The notes below the pieces were generated by a model that made no database searches, was not told where the DNA came from, and saw only the letters and a list, made by a program, of their open reading frames with translations. This document shows, piece after piece, positions 9,025 through 18,600 of a stretch of DNA of 64,000 bases (its first letter is position 1; each line of letters begins with the position of its first letter). The DNA lies in contig NZ_SBJH01000109.1 in NCBI RefSeq assembly GCF_004368405.1, positions 47,192 through 111,191 on the forward strand, given 5' to 3'. Source of the DNA: Olivibacter sp. XZL3. GTDB taxonomy: Bacteria > Bacteroidota > Bacteroidia > Sphingobacteriales > Sphingobacteriaceae. Position numbers and translations under genes: made by a program.

Positions 9025-11835
9025 ATGGACCCTAAACTACTTCCTCATGTTATTTGCCGCACGCCTCTTTTTTCTTTTGAAGACACATTAAATGATAAAT
9101 GGGACGAACTGAAAGAGGCCATTAAAATTTCGTCAAAAGACCTTTACGAACAAATAAAAGACACCACGAGCGAAGGCTATGATCAACTTCCACAAAAAGT
9201 GAAATTCTCCTGTTGGAAGTATTTCAATCGCGCTCGGTTCAGAGCCACCCCTTTTGGACTTTTCGGTTCCATCACGCTGCTGCCCATGAATAAATATGGG
9301 GCTAAAATTGTTCTTAAAAAAGAACCTAGCCTTCGCTCATTTACCAATTGGGTCCATAAAGACACGTTATTATCCAACACGGAGTCACTATATAAAAAAG
9401 CCAATCTCATTCGTGCCAACACCTCTGCTTATCCCTGCGGAGACCAACTACGCTATATAAGCACTTTAGAAGATGGAACTTTTGAGATTGCCTCCATTGA
9501 AAGGCAGCCGGTCATTGAAACGGTGTTAATGCTATGTAAGGATTCCATTGCCAAAGAAAAAATTGTAGAACACCTTACCCATAGGCAGAAGCTTCACCTA
9601 TCAGTTGCAGAAGACCTATTGATGCAGCTCATTGAATTGCAATTGCTACTGACCGATCTGCATCCGAATATCATCGGCACCGATTATTTTAAGCGGGTCG
9701 GCTTGAAGTCAACAGCACCGCAAAGAGATCCTTATTTCATCTCGGCCCGGTCCTTACTGGAGGGCAGCGTCTCCAGCGGACAATTTAAAGTGATACCCGA
9801 AGCCATTAATTTCATAAAAGACTACCTGCCACAAACCTCTCATAAACCGCTTGAAAAATTTAAGCGCGCCTTTCAGTCGAAATTTGAATACCGGGAAGTG
9901 CGCTTATTAGAGGCACTCGATCCCGAAATAGGTGTAGGGTATAATGAGTTGGAATCGTCGCCCGGTACGGACGAATTGGTAGACCGCTTGGTGAACAATC
10001 GGTTAATGCAAAATAATGATCAAGTCCCCTACACACCATTCCATCAGTTTCTATTAAACGGCATACTTAAAGGAGAAAATATTCAGCTAGCAGACCTAGC
10101 CAAACATCAGCTGCCTCTGAGGAAAGCTACGCTACCGAACACGTTTGGCGCTATCGTCAAGCAAGTAGATGATCAATTGTATGTCGAACAAGCCGGAGGT
10201 TGTACGGCCAACTCTCTTTTAGGCCGATTTACATTGGAAGAACCAAACTTGACAGATTACTGCAAAACCTTAGTGGCGAAAGAAGAAGCTGCTAATCCAG
10301 AAGTGCTGTTTTTTGACATCGCTTATCAATCGGAAAAAAAAGTTGATAATGTAAACCGTCGGAACCGACTTTATAATTATGAAGTCACCCTTGTCGGTTG
10401 GAGTGATCAAGAGCATTCTTTACCACTGGACGACCTACTAATTAGTGTGAGAAACAATGAAGTTATACTCCGTTCAAATAGATTAGCCAAACGGCTGGTG
10501 CCTCGCTTAGCGAGCGCCTATAATTACTCGCGATCAGACCTGTCTGTTTATCGCCTCCTATGCGACATACAACATCAAGGCCTTCAAACGAATCTGGCCG
10601 TTAATCCCTCGAAGATATTTCCTAACCTTGATTACTATCCGCAAGTAACCTACAAGAATGTTGTGTTTTCGCCTCGCATGTGGAAGGTTCCAAAAAAAAC
10701 CTTGTTTAGTGCCACTTCACCTGTTAAGGCATTAAAAAAGTGGCTGCGAGCAGAAGCGATACCCGCTAAATTCAAATGCTTCAGTAACGATCAGTTTCTT
10801 TTATTCGATTCAGCATCGGATGAGGATCTGGAGTTCTTCCTGCAATACACTAAAAATGGGGGTGAGCAGTATATTACGGAAGTAGCCTTACCGAAAAAGC
10901 CCTTGGTCGAAGACGAGCTTGGTCGTCCATATCTTTCGGAAATGAACCTTCAATTTTATTGCGAAACGAAGCCCTACACAGCTGTCTCAAGGGCCATCAC
11001 CAAGAACAGCCATACCGACGCTCTTTCACTTATAGGGCAAAACTGGCTGTATTTTGAAATATACGCGCATTCATTACGTTCTGATGTCATATTGACCGAA
11101 ACGATAACTGCCTACCTAAAATTGATAAAGCAACACGTGAGCAAGTGGTTCTTTATTCGTTATTCCGTTCCGTCACCACATATCCGCCTACGCCTGCACC
11201 TAAAGGAACCTAAGGCATCATTTCATAAAGCCGTTAGTGTTTTAACCGCTTTATTAGAAAAAGACATCCGTAGCGGTGTGGTGACAGATCTACAAATAAA
11301 AAATTATCATAGAGAAATAGAGCGTTATGGTTTGAGCAGGATGGATCGTGCAGAACGTTGCTTTTGGAAAGAAAGTAAATACACATTACTGCTTATCAAC
11401 AGCAAGATCGATCGTCCAACGAGCTATCGATTCGTACTACGCTTAATAGACGATTTATTCAAAGGCTTGGATTTTAATTACAGCCAAGTAATGGCTTTTG
11501 CAAAAAAGGGGGCCGATGCCTTTGCCGATGAATTTAAAGCCGGCATAAAGGAGTTTAAAGCCATAAACGAAGCCTTTGAACCATTTAAGGAAGACGATCA
11601 CAGTTTTTCGTCAACAAAAAAGATTGAACGTGCCTATCAGACCGCTTTGAAAGAAATAATAGATTTACTGAAACAAAGCGATGCAGACGATCGCCTGCAA
11701 TTAATTAGCGATTTAGTCCACATGCATGTCAATAGGCTCTTTTCAAGCGACCAACGCGTTCATGAGTTTATTATTTACCAATTTTATCTGAAACAGCTAA
11801 GGAGCCGACAAAGCCGTTTAAAACAGACAGTTTAA
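9025..11835 (+). CDS. LanB-type lantibiotic dehydratase, full length
   Basis: A 936-residue protein with the architecture of class I lanthipeptide dehydratases. The N-terminal lantibiotic dehydratase domain covers about residues 35-640, including the FNRARFRATPFGLFGS segment near residue 68-83 typical of the glutamylation domain. The C-terminal SpaB_C/thiopeptide-type domain covers about 670-930 and contains WLYFEIYAHSLRSDVIL and IRYSVPSPHIRLRLHL, the elimination-domain signature. LanB enzymes glutamylate Ser/Thr of a precursor peptide using Glu-tRNA and eliminate glutamate to give dehydroamino acids. No LanC cyclase, leader protease or transporter is in the window. A 39-residue precursor-like gene lies 1.15 kb beyond its 3' end. 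The 3' end overlaps the convergent histidine kinase gene by 65 bases. The start is the only ATG fitting the conserved MDPKLLPHVICRTPLFSF N-terminus. Confidence 0.88.
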   Translation: MDPKLLPHVICRTPLFSFEDTLNDKWDELKEAIKISSKDLYEQIKDTTSEGYDQLPQKVKFSCWKYFNRARFRATPFGLFGSITLLPMNKYGAKIVLKKEPSLRSFTNWVHKDTLLSNTESLYKKANLIRANTSAYPCGDQLRYISTLEDGTFEIASIERQPVIETVLMLCKDSIAKEKIVEHLTHRQKLHLSVAEDLLMQLIELQLLLTDLHPNIIGTDYFKRVGLKSTAPQRDPYFISARSLLEGSVSSGQFKVIPEAINFIKDYLPQTSHKPLEKFKRAFQSKFEYREVRLLEALDPEIGVGYNELESSPGTDELVDRLVNNRLMQNNDQVPYTPFHQFLLNGILKGENIQLADLAKHQLPLRKATLPNTFGAIVKQVDDQLYVEQAGGCTANSLLGRFTLEEPNLTDYCKTLVAKEEAANPEVLFFDIAYQSEKKVDNVNRRNRLYNYEVTLVGWSDQEHSLPLDDLLISVRNNEVILRSNRLAKRLVPRLASAYNYSRSDLSVYRLLCDIQHQGLQTNLAVNPSKIFPNLDYYPQVTYKNVVFSPRMWKVPKKTLFSATSPVKALKKWLRAEAIPAKFKCFSNDQFLLFDSASDEDLEFFLQYTKNGGEQYITEVALPKKPLVEDELGRPYLSEMNLQFYCETKPYTAVSRAITKNSHTDALSLIGQNWLYFEIYAHSLRSDVILTETITAYLKLIKQHVSKWFFIRYSVPSPHIRLRLHLKEPKASFHKAVSVLTALLEKDIRSGVVTDLQIKNYHREIERYGLSRMDRAERCFWKESKYTLLLINSKIDRPTSYRFVLRLIDDLFKGLDFNYSQVMAFAKKGADAFADEFKAGIKEFKAINEAFEPFKEDDHSFSSTKKIERAYQTALKEIIDLLKQSDADDRLQLISDLVHMHVNRLFSSDQRVHEFIIYQFYLKQLRSRQSRLKQTV

Positions 11836-12898
11836 TCTGCACCTTGGTTTGAAAATAATTTTTCCCATCGCGGAAATAAGTAAATGTAGCCTGATCGCCA
11901 TAGGTGTGCTCCAACCTCTTCGCGATGTTTTCCAGGCCTTTGCTTAAACCAGTGGTATTATGAATGGCATTAATTAAGTTTTTTGTCTCAATGAATACGC
12001 TGTCCTCATCTGTATATAATCTTAGGGTGGCAGGATGATTAGACAAGGATAAATTACCGTGCTTAAAAATGTTTTCCGTTAGCGTTATTAAAACTAAAGG
12101 GATCATCCAAATACTCCGGACTTTTTCCTCTACTTCTATATTGAAATAAATCTGATGGTTCTGACGCAGTCGGTGCAAGTGAATGAGATTATGCACCTGT
12201 TCAATTTCCTCTTCAATAGCGATATAGCCTTTATCTTCACTACTTTCTACCGCATAACGCATCATGGCCGACAGCGTCAAGATAGCATCCGCCGCTATAG
12301 GCGCAGATTTCCGCGTTTTGTTGTAGATAAAATTTAGCGTATTAAACAAAAAATGGGGATTGATCTGTGCCCGCAGATAAGCGTTCTGTGCGTTGGCCAA
12401 TTCCTTTTCCATCTTCTGTTGTGCAATAATCTGGTGAAGCTGCCGTCTTTCCAAGCTGGCCGTTCGCTCTTTTTCTTTCAATAAGTTGATTAAGAAATAA
12501 TATCCAGTTGAGAAACCAATGAAATATAACGTTCGCCAGGTAACCTTTATAAGATTAGCTCTTTCGAAGTTAATACGTTCGATGCCAAAAAAGTGAGGAT
12601 AATACGAAGCGAAATTTGCGATAACATAATAAAACAGATAATACGCAATTACTTCAAGGACGATGCCTGCTGGCAATGTAAGAAAGGCGATTCCTCTTTT
12701 CAGGATTCTAGGCAAAACATAGTGCGCATGGAAATAGAACAAACCTATATAGATCGCATAATGTACAATGTAGGAAGGGGGCTTCCCAAATTTCCCTGAA
12801 ACGATGCCTACGATCATCGTTTCGTAGAGCATAAATATTGTCCAAGTAATTATGTGAGCACGGTATTTCAGTAAAAAATTTAGAAACGTTTTACCCAT
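11771..12898 (-). CDS. Sensor histidine kinase, LytS/YpdA-type (His_kinase family)
   Basis: A 375-residue membrane kinase. Four transmembrane helices can be read in the first 140 residues (for example ITWTIFMLYETMIVGIV and TLYFIGFSTGYYFLINLL). A coiled-coil linker with KEKERTASLERRQLHQI follows, then the His_kinase motif INPHFLFNTLNF with phosphoacceptor His182, and a GHKL ATPase domain with ENIFKHG (N box) and GLSKGLENIAKRL (G box). It pairs with the LytTR regulator on the same strand, although the 39-residue peptide gene sits between them on the opposite strand. A ligand is not evident; a nearby peptide product is an attractive candidate signal by inference. The C-terminal codons overlap the end of the dehydratase gene. 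Confidence 0.92.
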   Translation of the reverse strand: MGKTFLNFLLKYRAHIITWTIFMLYETMIVGIVSGKFGKPPSYIVHYAIYIGLFYFHAHYVLPRILKRGIAFLTLPAGIVLEVIAYYLFYYVIANFASYYPHFFGIERINFERANLIKVTWRTLYFIGFSTGYYFLINLLKEKERTASLERRQLHQIIAQQKMEKELANAQNAYLRAQINPHFLFNTLNFIYNKTRKSAPIAADAILTLSAMMRYAVESSEDKGYIAIEEEIEQVHNLIHLHRLRQNHQIYFNIEVEEKVRSIWMIPLVLITLTENIFKHGNLSLSNHPATLRLYTDEDSVFIETKNLINAIHNTTGLSKGLENIAKRLEHTYGDQATFTYFRDGKNYFQTKVQIKLSVLNGFVGSLAVSDKIGK

Positions 12899-12912
12899 AA
12901 TTTTTCGGTTTC

Positions 12913-12939
12913 GTGTAAGCTAGAGCACATTCTGTGTAA
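12913..12939 (+). promoter_or_regulatory. Candidate LytTR operator: two GTGTAA repeats, 21-bp period
   Basis: GTGTAAG at 12913-12919 and GTGTAAA at 12934-12940 are direct repeats spaced by exactly 21 bp, two helical turns. The pair lies between the kinase start (12898) and the precursor peptide ATG (12987). The same hexamer pair with the same period recurs at 19628-19654. LytTR regulators generally bind two direct repeats with about 21-bp spacing, so the neighbouring regulator is the likely binder; this is inference. Confidence 0.5.
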
Positions 12940-12986
12940 AAATTTTGCACCGCAATATAATAACTCCCAATTTTAAAAGAAAAGCC

Positions 12987-13106
12987 ATGAAAAAGATTGA
13001 AATTACAAAAAAAACAGTTTTCCTGTTTAAACAGGCTAAAAAAAATGGACAGGTAAAAAGTGAAACTAACACTACCGAACTTCTTACGTGGACTTTCACA
13101 AATTAA
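12987..13106 (+). CDS. Putative lanthipeptide-type precursor peptide, 39 residues, cysteine-free
   Basis: A small gene between the divergently and tandemly placed kinase and regulator genes, on the same strand as the dehydratase. It begins MKKIEITKKTVFLF, which resembles the KKLxLxKKTIxxLN leader pattern of Bacteroidota class I lanthipeptide precursors. A basic stretch KQAKKNGQVK follows, and the C-terminal part from residue 25 (SETNTTELLTWTFTN) has one Ser and six Thr among 15 residues. There is no Cys, so thioether rings cannot form; dehydration of Ser/Thr by the LanB enzyme is possible. AAAAGAAAAG precedes the ATG by a few bases. The stop is followed by an inverted repeat at 13137-13168. 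Assignment rests on position, leader resemblance and composition; chance ORF remains possible. Confidence 0.62.
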   Translation: MKKIEITKKTVFLFKQAKKNGQVKSETNTTELLTWTFTN

Positions 13107-13136
13107 AAATTCAAACAGTTTTAGTTGGTTGGTTTT

Positions 13137-13168
13137 AAAGACTGGTTTAGTTATGACGGCCAGTCTTT
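13137..13168 (+). terminator. Inverted repeat after the precursor peptide gene
   Basis: AAAGACTGG (13137-13145) pairs perfectly with CCAGTCTTT (13160-13168) around a 14-base loop. It begins 30 bases after the peptide stop and overlaps the 3' end of the convergent regulator gene. The T-tract is weak, so the terminator role is tentative. Confidence 0.45.
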
Positions 13169-13881
13169 ATTGTATTCTTTAATAGGTAATCATAAAAGGC
13201 GTCTTTATAAAAGGTACCTATGGGGACAAGTATATTCTTTGGAAGTTTCACAAGACTCCCTTCCACTTTCTCGATGTAATTTTTCGAAATAATAAAGGAA
13301 CGATGAATTTGGATAAAATCGTCCGTTTCATCAAAACGTTCCTTTATCTCTTTTAACGTTAGATAGGTCATAATTTCTTCCGAAAGCGTGTGGATTTTAA
13401 TATAGTTCTTGACACTTTCGACAGCAATTACTTCATCAAATTTGACCCGTACAAAGCGATTCCTTTCCTCGGTTGTTTTAACGTAAAATTCCCTGGTACT
13501 CTCCTCCGCATGCGACTTAACATCCTCTTTGATTAATTTACTGATCGTTAAAGCAAATTTAGCAAAGGTAAAAGGCTTTAATAAATAGGCGTCAGCTTCC
13601 ACCTCAAATGCTTCGAACGCGTATTTAGTATGAGCGGTGGTGAAAATCAACTTATCCGTCTTACTCCGCACCGCCCTGGAAAGATCTAAACCGGATATAC
13701 GGGGCATATCGATATCCATGAATATAAAATCTACACCATCGCCTTGGCCAATTTCTGTCATTGCCTGAATCGGGTCAACATAACTGTGTAACAGTCTTAA
13801 TTCAGGCATCTGTTGTATATAATCTGCGATAATCTCTATGGCATCGGGTTCATCGTCGATAACAATACAGGTATGGGTCAT
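13147..13881 (-). CDS. LytTR-family response regulator
   Basis: A 244-residue regulator. The receiver domain occupies residues 1-120 with acidic residues in IVIDDEPDAIE, phosphoacceptor Asp56 in FIFMDIDMP, Thr in FTTAH and Lys in YLLKPF. The LytTR DNA-binding domain covers about 140-240 (VIAVESVKNYIKIHTLSEEI and IQIHRSFIISKNYIEKVEG are typical). Such proteins act as dimers on tandem direct repeats near promoters. It forms a pair with the kinase at 11771-12898. Likely targets from sequence are its own neighbourhood, through the 21-bp-spaced GTGTAA repeats upstream of the precursor gene, and the lipoprotein gene at 19720. A TAAGTTTG -7 box lies about 17 bases before its ATG. Confidence 0.95.
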   Translation of the reverse strand: MTHTCIVIDDEPDAIEIIADYIQQMPELRLLHSYVDPIQAMTEIGQGDGVDFIFMDIDMPRISGLDLSRAVRSKTDKLIFTTAHTKYAFEAFEVEADAYLLKPFTFAKFALTISKLIKEDVKSHAEESTREFYVKTTEERNRFVRVKFDEVIAVESVKNYIKIHTLSEEIMTYLTLKEIKERFDETDDFIQIHRSFIISKNYIEKVEGSLVKLPKNILVPIGTFYKDAFYDYLLKNTIKTGRHN

Positions 13882-13897
13882 GTGAACTTGTTTACTT

Positions 13898-13905
13898 CAA
13901 ACTTA
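13898..13905 (-). promoter_or_regulatory. Candidate -7 element of the LytTR regulator gene
   Basis: TAAGTTTG on the minus strand with a CTTG-type -33 partner about 20 bases further upstream (13926-13929). The predicted transcript leader is very short. Confidence 0.4.
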
Positions 13906-14006
13906 ACCAAACTTTTCGTCTTTCACAAGACTTAACTATCACCCTTACAAAATGAATTCGATTCGATACCATGCGCATTGAAAGTATTCATATAAATCAA
14001 GCGAGT

Positions 14007-14048
14007 AAAAAAAAGACCGCCCTATCTGAAGGAGGGCAGTCTTTTTTT
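14007..14048. terminator. Bidirectional rho-independent-type terminator
   Basis: GACCGCCCT and AGGGCAGTC form a nine-pair stem with one mismatch, flanked by A-rich bases on the left and T7 on the right. It lies between the end of the first susD gene and the start of the regulator gene, and would stop susCD transcription on the minus strand. Confidence 0.75.
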
Positions 14049-14099
14049 GGTATACCAGCATTTTATTCGATATACCGACATTATGTTTCCATTACCTGA

Positions 14100-15602
14100 T
14101 TAATCCGATGGGTTTTGATCGGAGGTACTTAATGCTTTATTTGCATTGATTTCATCCTGAGGTATAGCGAACAACCATCTGTTCGTGCTGGCTGGCAAAT
14201 CGAACAAATTAGGATTAAAGTTATTTGCTGTTCCTCCGTTTAGGTTGGCACCGGCGTGATTACCTGGCCCAGTTGGTCTATTCAATCCGTTGCCTAAACG
14301 TTTAATATCCAATAATCCGAATCCCTCACCCCAAAGCTCTATCTTTCTCTGAAGCAATATCTCTTGTAAAAGCGCATTACCGCCAAGGTTCGAAGCCGAG
14401 TACGATGGATAACGCGTTACTACCAAGCTTTGTAGGGCGTCAATAGCAACTCCATCCTGCCCTAACCTTGCTGCTGCTTCAGCCTTAATCAAATACATTT
14501 CCGCTAATCGCATTAACAAATAGTCAGAAGCCCAATTACCCGACTGCCGAAGTTGGAATTTGACCTGCGAATAAATCGGCAGTTCAGCATCAGGGCTTCC
14601 CGCAAACATATTTTTACGCACATCTTCTTCCGGAATTTGATCATACAACGCTTTGGTAATTTTCTTCTGTGTACCCAAAGCAGCATACCCTCCGGTCGCC
14701 TGACGGTTATCCATATGCGAGTAGAACGATGCGAAGATGGTTGATTGCTCTACGTTCACTTCTAATCCCCACAACCATTCGGCAGAACTCAGCGTATTGA
14801 AACCCGCAGCCGTATATTGCCCTTGCGTAAACAAGGATGCATCACTATTTGCAATTGCTTGATCCGCGACTTGAAGCGCCGTATTATAGTCGCCATATTG
14901 AAGCGCTACACGCGCATGAATCCCTTGAGCAGTTGCCAGGTTAATATGCGATCGATGAACTCTAGATTTTCCCGCCAATAGACGCTCTGCCTCTGTTAGA
15001 TCTGCAAAAATTTGGTTATACACCTCTTGTACCGTTCCCCGACCTTTGCCTTCCGTGGTTGGTTCCGTGTAAAGTGGCACTCCGGGGCTGTTCAAATCCG
15101 TTTTACAGAAAAAATTAACTAAATAATAATAGGAATGCGCACGCAATGCCAAAGATTGCCCTATAATGTGGTCTTTATCTTCTTGCGTACCTGTTGCATT
15201 AGGCACTTGAGCGATAATTCTGTTCACATTGTTAATAATACGATAATAGTAATACCAAGTCCGGTCGGGACGTTGATCCGGCTGTGCATTACTAGCTTGC
15301 GCATAGTTGTAGTCGGTGTTAAACCATCCGTATCCCTGGCTATGAACCACCATATCCTCGCCCATCAAGTCGGACACTAAATCATAGGCTTTTTGCCCAA
15401 AATTTCCGTGGTTGGTAAGCGAAGAATACATCGTTCTGATCGTTCCGTTCAGTGCAACCATCGCACCATCCGTTGTTTCAAACACGGTCTCCGCATCAAC
15501 GTTATCGGTTGGGTTCGTTTCTAAATATTCCTTTTTACAGCTTGTCACTAGGAAGATACCAGCGAATGCGACAAGACTGATTCTTTTATATATCTTATTC
15601 AT
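14100..15602 (-). CDS. SusD/RagB-family outer-membrane lipoprotein (first pair)
   Basis: The surface lipoprotein lid that binds ligand and hands it to the SusC barrel. The ATG at 15602 begins MNKIYKRISLVAFAGIFLV followed by TSC, a lipoprotein signal peptide with Cys as the mature N-terminus; the GTG one codon upstream is less likely. The mature protein starts KKEYLETNPTDNV, common for the family. TPR-like helices (for example DRTWYYYYRIINNVNRII and SLALRAHSYYYLVNFFC) and the conserved C-terminal ILLQRKIELWGEGFGLLDIKR segment identify SusD. About 500 residues. It lies 18 bases downstream of its susC and is followed by a strong terminator. The ligand, probably a glycan or peptide, is not visible. 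Confidence 0.95.
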   Translation of the reverse strand: MNKIYKRISLVAFAGIFLVTSCKKEYLETNPTDNVDAETVFETTDGAMVALNGTIRTMYSSLTNHGNFGQKAYDLVSDLMGEDMVVHSQGYGWFNTDYNYAQASNAQPDQRPDRTWYYYYRIINNVNRIIAQVPNATGTQEDKDHIIGQSLALRAHSYYYLVNFFCKTDLNSPGVPLYTEPTTEGKGRGTVQEVYNQIFADLTEAERLLAGKSRVHRSHINLATAQGIHARVALQYGDYNTALQVADQAIANSDASLFTQGQYTAAGFNTLSSAEWLWGLEVNVEQSTIFASFYSHMDNRQATGGYAALGTQKKITKALYDQIPEEDVRKNMFAGSPDAELPIYSQVKFQLRQSGNWASDYLLMRLAEMYLIKAEAAARLGQDGVAIDALQSLVVTRYPSYSASNLGGNALLQEILLQRKIELWGEGFGLLDIKRLGNGLNRPTGPGNHAGANLNGGTANNFNPNLFDLPASTNRWLFAIPQDEINANKALSTSDQNPSD

Positions 15603-15620
15603 CACTTCTATTCAATTGTT

Positions 15621-18600
15621 TTATAGTCCAACAGTTACACCAAAGGTGAAATTCCGCATTAACGGATAAGTATAGTCAGCAGTTCCCGTAAAGGCTCTCT
15701 GCGGGTCCATCCCTTTTCTTGAAGTAAAGATGTGCGCATTGTCGATGTTGGTAAAGACGCGCAAATTAGATAGGCCAAGTTTACTGAGCGTACTTTTTTC
15801 AAACGTGTATCCCAAGGTAATATTCTTGATATTCAAATAAGATGCGTCGAATAAGAAACGTGACGAGACAGCATTTCCTGCATTTGCTCCCGCAATTTGG
15901 TTATGTAGTCGAGGTACATCGGTCACATCACCCGGATTTTTCCAGGCATTTAAAATATCGGTATGCCAGTGGCTACCATAACTTCCTTGATGCATCAAAG
16001 CCGCATAGTTGCTGTCATAAAATTTGCCTCCCAGTTGAAAGGTCAATAAGACTGATAAGTCAAATTGCTTATAACGGAAAGCGTTAGACAAGCCCCCTGT
16101 AACATCTGGAATCGCCGATCCATGATAGTAGAAGGTCGCTTGATTAATATTATTGGTAGTCGTTTTACCGACGACTTCTCCTGCCTCGTTAAGCTCATCG
16201 CGGTACCATAGCGCATCTCCGTTAGCAGGATCAACCCCCGCATAATCCCTTAACCAAAACTGATACAGGTCTTCGCCTTCCATTAGCTTTTTAGTACCAC
16301 TGATAATACCATCTGCGCGGTTCTCTTCAGGCAACTTGGTAATCCTGTTTTTGTAATGGCTCAAATTCAGGTCGATCCGCCAATCGAAGTCTTCCGACCG
16401 AATAGCATTATAGCCGATCTGCAAATCGATTCCTCGGTTATACATCGTACCGACATTTCTCCAAATGGAACTAATTCCGGTTGAAGTTGGCAAGGGCACT
16501 TCAAAGAGAAGGTTGGACGATTCTCTGTTATACCATTCCACCGATCCTTCAATGCGATTATTAAACAATGCAAAGTCCAAACCAACATTGAACGCCTTAT
16601 TTTTTTCCCAACCTAGATTAGGATTCGGTAAAGTCGAGATAATCGCCCCCGGATAATTCACGTTGTTTAGGCCCAGCTCATACAAGCTCTGCCAACCATA
16701 GAAGTTGTCAATATTCGTGTTAGTAGGATTCTCTGGATCCGTTTCGTCTGAACTACGTGTCTGAACAATTCCTTCATTACCTTGCTCTCCGTAACTTCCA
16801 CGTAATTTAAGCTCGTTCACCCAGTCGACATTTTGCATGAAAGATTCCTGCGAGATACGCCATCCTGCGCCCACCGAATAGAAGTTACCCCATTGTGCAT
16901 TGCCATAGTCATCGCCGCCAGGATAAAATCTAGATGTACCATCACGCCTAAAGCTCGCAGAAAGTAAGTAACGCTCTTTAAAGCTATAGTTTAACCTACT
17001 AAAATAACCCTCGATGCGGTGATACGCTTCATATGACGTTGCGCCTTCCAAAGTCGCTGCCGGTGCCAATTCAGTATTTCCGGGAAAGGGAAAGCCCGAA
17101 CGCGTTGCGGTAAGGAAATTCCGCTCTAAACGGTAATTTTCATGTCCGGCTAATACATTCAGGTGATGATCAGGTGTAAGCGCCTTATCGTAAGTCAGTA
17201 CCTGATTAAAGGTGTATGAAAGTTGGCGCAATTGAATCTTTGTTGAACGTCCGGAAACGTTGGCAGCGTCACCAAATTCGGAGTTCTGATAGGTAGTGGT
17301 ATACCGGTTATAATAGTTTCCGCCTAAAGTCGTCTTAAATGTAAAATCCCTTAGAAAACGAGCTTCTATATAAGTATTGAAGTTCGCATTTCCAATTTTA
17401 CCTGAGCGGTCGTCAAGAGCGAGCGAACCCACCAAATTTGAGTTACCGGCATAAGGCCGCGCTCCCATCTGCGAGTTTAATCCCCAATCTAATGCTCTTT
17501 CACCCGTTACAGGATCAATGACGAATCCACCTTGGTCATCTCTTTGCCAAACCGGATAAATCGGCCCCATAATACGACTGTAATAAAACGGGTTGGTAGT
17601 ATATGTCCCGTTACCAAGTATATTATCTTGGTAGCCTAAAGATCCGTCCAAATTCAATCCTGCAGATAGCCATTCCTTAATTTTTGAATTGGCGTTCACG
17701 CGACCGTTGAAGCGTTCGTAACCAGTATGTCTAACTAAGCCCGGCTCATCCAGATAGCCCATTGAAACATAATAATTTCCTTTTTCCGTTCCTCCGGTAA
17801 AACTCAAATTATAGTTTTGACGAAAAGGTGTCGTGAAAAGTTCCTTTTGCCAATCGTCTTGATAAAGAATACTTGCATTCGGATTAAAAGTACCATTAGG
17901 CAAAACAACTTGATCATCTGGTTGATCAGTATTATTGTATACCAATCCTTCAATTAAGCTTGCGGACGCTGCACTATTGATTTCGTCTGTAATATTTGCG
18001 GGATTGCCTCCTGCTAAGCTGTTGCGGGTAGCGTGCCACATACCTTCATAGTATTGTGGAATACTCACGCGATCGTATTCAGGAATCCCGCGCTTCATAA
18101 ATCCTGTGCGTGCTGTAAACGTTAATTTAGGTTCCGCCGTACGTCCACGTTTGGTGGTAATCATCACCACACCATTAGCTGCGCGGGCACCATATAGCGC
18201 GGTTGCGGCAGCATCTTTGAGAACGGTAGTGCTTTCGATGTCGTCTGTAGCAATAGAGACGTTTGATCCAGAATAAGGAACACCATCGATTACATACAAG
18301 GGTGATGAACTTGCATTGACTGATCCAATCCCGCGAATACGGATATCAGCACTTGTTCCAGGGGCTCCGCCACCATTGTTCGCTTGTACACCGGCCACAA
18401 CGCCCTCGAGCGATCTGGTAAAAGAGGTTACCTGCTGATTTTCAAAGGTTTTAGAAGTAATTGTTGATTCCGAACCTGTAAAGGCCGTTTTACGGATAGC
18501 ACCATAAGGAACTTGAACGACCACTTCTGCCAACTCTTCAACATCGGCATTGAGTGCAATATTCAATAGGTCTCCGGTACCGATACTTACAACTTGCCTT

